Shown here: one piece after another, positions 56,631 to 64,000 of the stretch
Layout of the letters: each line of letters begins with the position of its first letter
How positions within the stretch are numbered: the stretch's first letter is position 1
The notes under the pieces: model-generated
The model's database searches: none
What the model saw: the letters and a program-made list of their open reading frames with translations, nothing else
What the model was told of the DNA's origin: nothing
Source: Macrotrachela quadricornifera
Lineage: Eukaryota > Rotifera > Eurotatoria > Philodinida > Philodinidae
Reading direction: 5' to 3'
Length of the DNA stretch: 64,000 nucleotides
NCBI GenBank assembly: GCA_022393335.1
Contig: JAJEKB010021185.1
Location: 306,263 to 370,262, forward strand
Position numbers and translations under genes: made by a program

Positions 56631-56796
56631 GGGATGATCAAGAACAGATTCCTCTTTTGTATGAACATATTCTCTGATATTCTTGTACAAAGAATGATAT
56701 AAACTCAAACATACAATACACAACGTATTCCAGTGGCAATATCACTGAGTTATTTACCTACCTAGCTAACTATCTATCTATCTACCTACCTACCTA

Positions 56797-58638
56797 CACT
56801 GGAAAAAAATCCGAAGAATGCGCTACACGTGGCCTGCCAAAGTTTACGAATAAACTCCTGATGAGTTTATGCTAATGTGATGAATCCTTTAAGGGTTTAT
56901 TGGTCACAGGGTTTATCAGACAAAGGGTATATAAAAGTTCAACGGGTACATAAAATTTGTAGAAAGGTTTTTGGGCTAGCATTTTAAGCTAGGTGTATGT
57001 TCTTGAATGGTTAACAATAGATCGTTGTACGGTTTCGAAATAAGGGCATGTTACCATACGATTAGGGATTTATCATTTAACCTTTCTTTTAAAAGAATTT
57101 ATCACTCTTGTGATTGTGGTTTATCTTTCTTCTTTTCTTTGATGGGTATACAATTCTACGAATAAGGGTTGATTCTTCTTCCTATTGCATCATACGGTTT
57201 ATCATTGTACGAATGAGATTGATTTTTCTATCGTTTACTTCATAGGGTTTACCATTGACCGGATCAGTTGATCCGCTTCCTTTTTCTTTTAAAATGGTTA
57301 CTAATCTCCAGATAAAGGTTGATCTTTCTCTCCTTTCCTTCAAAGAATTTAACATTGTACGAATAAGAGTTCATCTTTGTTCCCGTTTCTCCGAAGGGTT
57401 TATTATTGGACGAATAAAAGTTGATTCATCTCTCCATTCGTTCAAGGAGTTTATCATTGTGTGGATATAGGTCCACCATTCTCCTTTTTCTTTTGAAAGC
57501 TTTATCAATCTCCATATAAGCATTGATCCTTATTTTCCTTTCTTCAAAGGGTTTATCATTGTATAGATAGAATTCGTCTCTTCTTCTTTATATATTGAAG
57601 GGTTTAATATTATTTTAATTAAGGTTAATCATTCTCCTCATACCTCCGAAGGGTTTAGCACACTACGAGTAAGGCTTGATCTCTCTCCTCTTTCCTTCTA
57701 ATGGTTTATCACTATGCGGATGAGAATTGATCATTTTCCTTTTTTTTTGAAGAGTTGACTATTTTTAAGTCATTGTTGGATAATCCCTCATTTATATTAT
57801 AAATGCGATTCTTCAACAGTTTCTAATACATGATGAAATAATAAGTTTGAAGCAGTGTATTAATAATAGTTAAAACTTTGCTATGAAAAAGGATGTGATG
57901 GAATATGTGAGGCACTTCATTTTGTACTTGGCGTTGTTTGTGAAAATGCATGATTTATAATTTATTGTATAATTGTGAGGGCTGGTCACGGGCCTAACTT
58001 TTGGAACCAGTACTATAGTCCTGGAACTATTTCCTTTTTCGTTTTCACAGCTTCTTCACCCCGCCTATGGAAAAACCATTGTTACCAAAACCTTTGCATC
58101 ATCACCCGGTGCTATTCAAACGCTGAACGACTCATCCTCCTCACTCTTAATTATGCATCCTCATCTTGAGCCTTATCCTCACTATCATCTCACTCTCATC
58201 ATCATGATCCGCCATACCCTCAACAGCACAATCTCATCGTCACCATCAACTGCATACATTACAGAATAACTGAGCTAGAGTTTTTATTTTAGTGGGAAAA
58301 TTTCGAGAAAAATGCGTAATAGTTGTTTTGTGATTACTAATATTCCTATTTCTTATTAAGTAAATATCTCTTCCTTTATTAATAATAAAATTAGTTAAAA
58401 TAATCAATAATAATAATAATAATACTTAGGGGTAGCCAAAAGTAATGTCGCGTCCATATCATTTCCTTATAAAAAGGTTTTAAAAAAATTCTTTTTTTAT
58501 AGGATGATAGAGAAAATGAAGCTCTATTTTTTTTTTCTATTTCATCACTATTCAACTAGTATTATAATAATAAAATTCCGAACAGAACTATTTTTGTGTA
58601 AAATTTAACTATCGGTTGAACTATTTTTTTTTACAGTG
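56797..58638. mobile_element. putative TA-flanked element with about 51-bp satellite
   Basis: Left end TA then CACTGGAAAAAAATCCG (56797); candidate right end CTATTTTTTTTTACAGTG then TA (58639-58640). The pairing of these two ends is inference. From about 57060 to 57740 the DNA is an array of GGGTTTATCATTGTACGAATAAG-like units recurring every 48-54 bases with CTTTCTTCTTT-type pyrimidine spacers. The remainder (57740-58600) has no gene; a C/T-rich block lies at 58120-58260. Confidence 0.5.
57060..57740 (+). repeat. degenerate tandem array, period about 51 bp
   Basis: Unit core GGGTTTATCATTGTACGAATAAGNNTTGAT plus a TTCTCCTTTCTTTNAA spacer. Starts at about 57190, 57243, 57346, 57394, 57447, 57495, 57546, 57598, 57646 and 57700. 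Confidence 0.7.
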
Positions 58639-59346
58639 TAAATAAACGAAACCTTCATATGAACAATCGAAGGATAAAAGGTTTCGCATAACAAATACTG
58701 AACCCTCAGAAATGTAAATAGACTGTCATCGGTTTAGTAGATGATATACTGAACCACCACAAGTTTAGTAATAAACTTGCTAAACCTTCAATGAATTTCG
58801 AAGCTTTTAAAGATTCGCACAAGTTATACGAAACTGAAAAACGATCAGTATCAAATCTACTGAACCTTCAATAAGTATTCGAACTCCTCGGGGTTTCGGA
58901 TGAATCTTACTGAACTTCTGAGGATTCGAGTACTTCGCACTAAAATTTAAATGTTTATACTAAACCATGCTTGGTTTGGGTGAACGTATTCTGAACTTTT
59001 TGAAAATTTACGAACCCTCAATGGTATCGTACAAAATAGCCTGAACCATCAGAAGTCCTATGAAACTAGGAATAGTTTGGTAGAAAATACACTAAACTCA
59101 CTGTGAGACTACGAAACCGCTGATGGTTCTGTGGACATAGCACAGAACTATGAATAGTTTCGTGTACCATATAGAAAACCTTTAGATGTTTTTTTTTTGC
59201 CGACTGCGAAACCCTCTCGACCCTCTGAACCTGAAATAGTTCAGTAGATCAAGCACAAAACCTTTTTCGATTTTCCGAACTGAAAAACTTTCGGTGGAAG
59301 CATAGAAAACCTTCTATGTTCGGTAAAACACCAATTTTTTTTAGAG
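58639..59346. repeat. ACGAAACC/GGTTTCGT repeat block of the CACTST family
   Basis: Repeated words ACTGAACCnnnnnAAGTTTAGTA and TACGAAACTnnnAATAGTTTCG occur in both orientations. The right end GTTCGGTAAAACACCAA then TTTTTTTTAGAGTG equals the end at 3291 and 49290. No separate left end seen; the block follows directly on the 58638 end. Confidence 0.55.
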
Positions 59347-60523
59347 TGTGTATGTTCCAAGTACAAATAATGCTCTTGAGGCAACAAATCGCGTTGTAAA
59401 AGACGAAGATACAATAAGAGAAAGATTAGTTTTATCAAGATTTACAATTACTCTATTTTCAATAGTGTAGAAGTGGTCAAAAGAACGAAATCCTGCTCGT
59501 GTCAATTCAAAAAAGTTCGAGCATCAACCTTCAATTATATTATCACAGTGGACTGATGGATATCATTGGACCAAACTAAACAAAGAGGTTATATCTGTTT
59601 CAAATAGTGATAAAACAATGGGTAGTTCCATGGGGTGTCACACACAAATACACAAAGTATTCAAAAACTTTCTTTTTTATCAGACTTTGTAAAGCTTTTT
59701 TCGCTGATCATTTTGGTATAAAAAAGCTGCGGACTTCATTAAGAAATGACGATGCTATAGTCAAAATAAAAATCATAGTAAAATAGCTTAAAATTCCATT
59801 TTTCCTGCTAAAACATTAGAAAAAGTCGAGTCTATGATCTCAGAGTAACTAAATTCCGGCGAAATATGAAATAATAGGTTTTGTAGAGAAAATTTTTCTC
59901 TATAAAACCCTATAGATGATTTCTTAAAGACAATGGAAAAATAATGAATAAATTTCAATACAATATTCTATAGAATATTCCTATCAAAAATCTTATTTCA
60001 TATGGAAAATATCCTTTACAATGTTTCCTTAGGATTTATTCATTATTTTTCCATTGTCTTTGAGAAATCATCTATAGGGTTTTATAGAGAAAAATTTTCT
60101 CTACAAAACCTATTATTTCATATTTCGCCGGAATTTAGTTACTCTGAGATCATAGACTCGACTTTTTCTGATGTTTTAGCAGGAAAAATGGAATTTTAAG
60201 CTATTTTACTATGATTTTTATTTTGACTATAGCATCGTCATTTCTTAATGAAGTTCGCAACTTTTTTATACCAAAATGATCAGCGAAAAAAGCTCTACAA
60301 TGTCTGATAAAAAAGAAAGCTTTCTGAATACTTTGTGTAAAAAGTGATTGACACCCCATGGAACTACCCCAATATATTATATGCCAGCTGCTCAAGAAAC
60401 TACAATAACAGATAAAGAAGTAAAACGATATAAAACTTGTAGGTTTAATTTATTTGACACATACCAGTCCGTTTACTCCAATATATGGTGTGCATGTTAA
60501 CATGGTCTAAGTAATAGCACAGC
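59347..60523 (+). pseudogene. MULE transposase C-terminal fragment split by a foldback
   Basis: VPSTNNALEATNRVVKDEDT and IRERLVLSRF are characteristic of the C-terminal part of MULE (Mutator-like) transposases. After one TAG it continues KWSKERNPARVNSKKFEHQP and LSQWTDGYHWTKLNKEV. A 750-bp foldback interrupts the next codon. Beyond it, in the same frame once CAAT is counted once, come YYMPAAQETTITDKEVKRYK and FDTYQSVYSNIWCAC, ending at TAA. The N-terminal and catalytic parts are missing; the upstream repeat block abuts the fragment. Confidence 0.65.
59620..60369. mobile_element. 750-bp foldback element, CAAT duplication
   Basis: Starts GGGTAGTTCCATGGGGTGTC and ends with its complement GACACCCCATGGAACTACCC. 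Arms about 325 bases with about 95% identity by eye, loop about 90 bases. Flanks CAAT at 59616-59619 and 60370-60373. No coding capacity. The high arm identity suggests recent insertion. Confidence 0.88.
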
Positions 60524-61289
60524 ATTTGCGAAATTTGTCGATATTAACAGTCGGTTGTTTTGGAGTTTCGTTGTCTTCTTTGATTCTTAACGAAACATGA
60601 TTATCTTATTGGTATCGGTTAATCTTATAGCTAAGAAAAAATTAAATGAGAAAATAGCAACGGATCATTTTTAAAAAAAACAATTGTATTTTGTATTATG
60701 AAAATAAAAATAAATAGTAGAACGGCTTTATTTATTTGGATTTAAAAATGGAATTATTGCTAAAACATAGCGTTAGCTTGATATTTTTCTAATGGTCATC
60801 ATTTCTATTTGTACCACGAGATATTGTTTATCAGCTTCTCTGTAAAAGGAAAACCACTTCTGCTTGATTTGAAATATATGTGCAAGAATAATGAATCATA
60901 GATACATGTTTATATCTTTTTCGATTTCTCAGTCTACAAGCAGAAATGGAAAACCTAAACAGAGAAATGCATATTTAATCATTTTTTAATCGTAAGAGTA
61001 TGTTCAAGTAGAAATAGATTTTTCCCAGCAGAAACGGTGTAAATTCTAGAAGAAATACTTTATCCATTTCTCAATATATATGGAGAAATGGAAAGCATAT
61101 AGAGAGAAATGCATATTTTTTTTTTTCATCTGAAGTTGTCTTCTTATTTCTAAATAAGGATGGTCGTAACTTTGTATGTCATAAATAGAAAACGAACAGA
61201 ACCAACCAATAATTATAATCTGAGGAGCGATGTAGTAGATAATATTTCTGTCTATCGTCCAAATAACCTATTTATTTCCTTTTTAGTTG
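60524..61289. other. no gene recognised
   Basis: AT-rich with recurrent AGAAATGGAAAACC and CCATTTCTC words related to the tandem block that follows. Confidence 0.4.
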
Positions 61290-61620
61290 TTTGTTTCTCT
61301 TATTGAACTACTTCGTCTTAAAAGGAAAACTATTTCTCCTGCAACTTCAGTGTAAGTGCAATATCAAATGATAGATTATATATATATATATATTTTTTCT
61401 ATTTTCATTCTTTGGTTTTCTGATTGAACTATTTCATCTTAAGAGAAAAACCATTTCTCCTTGAATTTTAGTATATGTACAATACGAAATGATAGAATAT
61501 ATATGTATTTTGCTGTATTCATTCTTTGTTTTTCTGATTAAACCATTTCATCTTAAAAGAAAAACCATTTCTCTTGAAATTTCAGTATATTTACAATTTT
61601 AAGTAATATACTATATATTT
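61290..61620 (+). repeat. three tandem units of about 115 bp
   Basis: Unit: TTTTCTGATTGAACTATTTC, ATCTTAAGAGAAAAACCATT, TCTCCTTGAATTTTAGTATA, TGTACAATACGAAATGATAG plus a TA-rich stretch, starting at about 61300, 61420 and 61533. Confidence 0.7.
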
Positions 61621-61926
61621 TTTTTTCTGTTCTTCTGTTTTCCTTTCATATGTCTAAATATTTATATATTTTCCATTTCTATTGTATGTATACAATTTTG
61701 TGGGGGTAAACCATTTCTGCTGAAAATGGAACAATTTCCCGATTCATTGGTCCAATTGTCCACTGTTGAGGTTTCATGGTTCTAACGGAAAGGAATGGTT
61801 ATGTACGGAGCTTTGCGACAAATCAAAATGATATTAAGAATACTCCTGAACCTTGTAATGAACGTTATGACATACTCATCAACTTTTTTCAATTGCAGAA
61901 ACAATTAAGAGATCTTTAGCCAAAGA

Positions 61927-63250
61927 AAAAGAAACTAATGGCTCAATTAGCCGATGAGAAAAGTGAAAAGGGATTTATGGGAATATGCCTGTTTCGAGAG
62001 TTGGCCCATTTCGATGTTGGTCGGTCGTTCTTATCTGATAGTTTACATAATGTTTATATAGGAGCTTTCGTAAGAAGAGAATATAAATTAATTATCTTTT
62101 AATATTTTTATTTCCGGTTGAACTACAGAAGCGAATGCTTGGTTTATGGCTTGATCGAGAACATCAAAATGAGGAGTGGAGTTTGGCTGGAAGAATCACT
62201 GAATTATCAGATCTTTTACATCGGGTTCGTCTTCCATCAACCACTATTCGTTTTCCTCGTTCTCTTATAGATTATAAAAAGTTCAAAGCAAATGAAAATA
62301 GAGTTCTCCTTCCTTTTGGTCATATTATATTCAAAAAACTGTTGCAAAAACGTTTTTATGACCATCTTTTACAACTGGTTGCTATTATGCATCTTGCTGA
62401 AGGTCGTGAAATTGATAAATTAGATATTGACATCATTTCTCGTTTGTCGAACACATTTGCCATTTCTTTTTCAAAGTTATACTCAAATAGACACTGCGTG
62501 TCTGTCGTTCATTCGGTTATACACATTGCGCAAACGGTAAAGGACTTCGGTCCATTAACAAATTATACAACATTCCAGTTTGAGAATGATATGGGCAAGC
62601 AAATCTTTTCCTATTTTCGTGAAAATATTCTTATTTACTTGATAGGTATGCTTGTTCGATCTACTAAAAGTACAAGAAATCATGGTCAAGAAATGATCGG
62701 CAATTTATGTCTATTGCAACATGCCGTACGGCATTCACTCGATCCAACAATTAATAGAGATTTTGCTGATTATCTCTCACGACAGCTTCTTCATTCTGAT
62801 GGTAATATAAAACAGCAAAAATTCAAAGTTAGTCATCCACACAAGAAAGAAGACCTTAATGTCCGTCATTTATTTCCACATGCTAAACTGAACTTTTATT
62901 ACACATTGCACATTAATCATCTTCGTCTTTCTACACGATCATACTCAGCCAATAAAAAGACTGATGATTCAAATGTTCTTTTTCTCTTAAATGGAAACAA
63001 ATGTTTTGGACGTATTCGTTCAATATTCAACGTTGATAATGGAGAACCATTGCTCTTTGTTGCTTATTTATTGCATACATCACCGTTGGTGTGTCCACTT
63101 GATGGCTCTACGAGATTTGAATACTCCGGTATACAAACAGCTTCAACAACAAATTGGACTTTTGTTCTCATCAATGTCAAGGACTTTATCGAGAAAACAG
63201 TGCTTTTCGAAAGTCGCAGTTGGGAACACTGCTTTTTTTCGTTTTCCTAA
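61927..63250 (+). pseudogene. CACTA/EnSpm-type transposase, C-terminal half
   Basis: Exon 61930-62069 (LADEKSEKGFMGICLFRELA ... SFLSDSLHNVYIGAF) ends at a GTAAGA donor. After an intron of about 60 nt with acceptor CTACAG (62128), KRMLGLWLDREHQNEEW opens a 374-residue exon to TAA at 63250. The order matches CACTA proteins: a DxxH-type segment (LSDSLHNV), IRFPRSLIDYKKFKANENR, LLPFGHIIFKKLL, VHSVIHIAQTVKDFGPLTNY and FQFENDMGKQIFSYF, like the DUF4218-type region. Upstream the frame meets a TAG at about 61915, and the catalytic N-terminal half is absent, so it is a fragment. No CACTA ends were found nearby. Confidence 0.65.
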
Positions 63251-64000
63251 CTTAGTTCATAGTTCATAAAGTTTATATTATTTCTTTTTCTATTGCAAGC
63301 TCAAAAACAGATTCTTTTCTCATGCAAACAAGATTAAAATCAACTATTTACAAGCTATTAAATATACAAGAAAATGATATACCTTGAATATACCATTGCC
63401 CGTAGTAGTTCTTTCACTATAATAACTGATTAAAACTTATCATCGTGAAACAAATCTTACGATTCAATCAATTAAATTGCGCACACGAAAAATGAGAGAT
63501 AGGGTAGTCAAAGTCAAACACATGATGTATAGGTAAAACTTTGTAGCCAGCTCATTTTACAATGTTCTATACAATTTAACGAATGAAAATATGATTCTAT
63601 TTGTTAATCTTGTAGCTTGAATCCAACCGAAATTCTCACATTGATTTTGACTTCAACCCATATCTAATCGAATATCAGATAATTGATAATAATATATTGA
63701 AAAATCCTAAATCTAATTTCACTTGATTACGGATTTTAATCGATTTTGAAAATTATAATCAATTTTACATATAAATCTGATTTAACATAAAATAATTGGT
63801 TATAATCGATTAAAAATGATTAAGTTTCTAATCAATTATCAAATCATAATCGATTTTAATCGAATTTCTCTGAAAAATACTAGGTTTTTCACAAAAAATC
63901 AGATTAATTTGACAATAATCAAAAATAATCGCGATTTTTGATTAAATATTTTTCAATGGGTAGGGCTCACAAGCGCCAAAACACTGGTTTTGGAAGAAAC
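63251..64000. other. no gene recognised; ATCGATT-type repeats at the end
   Basis: AT-rich. From about 63690 to 63950 the words AATCGATTTTAATC and GATTATAATCGATT recur in both orientations (self-complementary). No further coding sequence. Confidence 0.5.

Noticed and set aside
57255..57470. 71-aa frame in the 57-kb region
   Set aside because: Reading of the tandem array with a period near a multiple of three; no motif.
56797..59346. One single large satellite transposon spanning 56797-59346
   Set aside because: A complete right end with TA (58638) lies in the middle, so two adjoining units are more likely than one.
1..64000. tRNA, rRNA or CRISPR features
   Set aside because: No TpsiC-like GGTTCRANNCC with a matching acceptor stem, no rRNA-like sequence and no regularly spaced identical repeats with unique spacers were seen; all arrays found are degenerate satellites.

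Overview
The window is animal nuclear DNA: AT-rich, with mostly 45-80 nt introns, Thr-rich single-pass beta-propeller proteins, an F-box exon of a kind I associate with bdelloid rotifers, and many DNA transposons from different superfamilies. This mix, plus an LTR retrotransposon carrying a DEDDy-type exonuclease ORF, fits a bdelloid rotifer (Adineta/Rotaria-like). That identification is inference, because no marker gene is present. One run of 100 Ns (22177-22276) shows this is an assembled scaffold.

Layout. 1-13.6 kb: mostly gene-poor DNA with a decayed fatty-acid-desaturase-like remnant (1.08-1.84 kb), a four-exon 66-aa gene on the minus strand (5.67-6.03 kb), an orphan F-box exon (7.26 kb), a TA-flanked MITE (10.5-11.1 kb) and an intact dual-specificity phosphatase (12.5-13.2 kb). 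13.6-18.4 kb: a 1-kb foldback element and an intact four-exon membrane NHL-propeller gene. 18.4-26.2 kb: a transposon block with a TTAA-flanked Kolobok/Mutator-like element whose seven-exon transposase reads open, a broken mariner and a pogo-like element with 155-bp terminal inverted repeats. 27-28.5 kb: an orphan terminal exon and an intact small heat-shock protein. 28.9-37.7 kb: an 8.8-kb Ty3/gypsy-type LTR retrotransposon on the minus strand. 37.7-46.5 kb: a hAT fragment, an amidohydrolase pseudogene split by a MITE, a piggyBac relic and an asteroid/XPG-like nuclease pseudogene. 46.5-50.8 kb: repeat-rich DNA. 51.4-53.1 kb: an intact membrane FG-GAP/VCBS-propeller gene. 54.5-64 kb: nested transposon relics (Tc1-like, satellite-bearing TA-flanked elements, a MULE fragment split by a foldback, a CACTA/EnSpm fragment).

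Host genes that look intact are few: the 66-aa gene, the phosphatase, the NHL gene, the sHSP and the VCBS gene. The NHL and VCBS genes share one plan: short cytosolic N-terminus, one membrane helix, Thr-rich stalk, a phase-1 intron of about 500 nt, then a secreted propeller. They share no operon or pathway. The most interesting material is a group of TA-flanked non-autonomous elements with CACTSTAAAAAAA-like ends, two of which carry arrays of about 51-bp period, and the LTR element, whose gag appears to contain three successive related modules. All homology statements come from motif recognition by eye; no database search was run.
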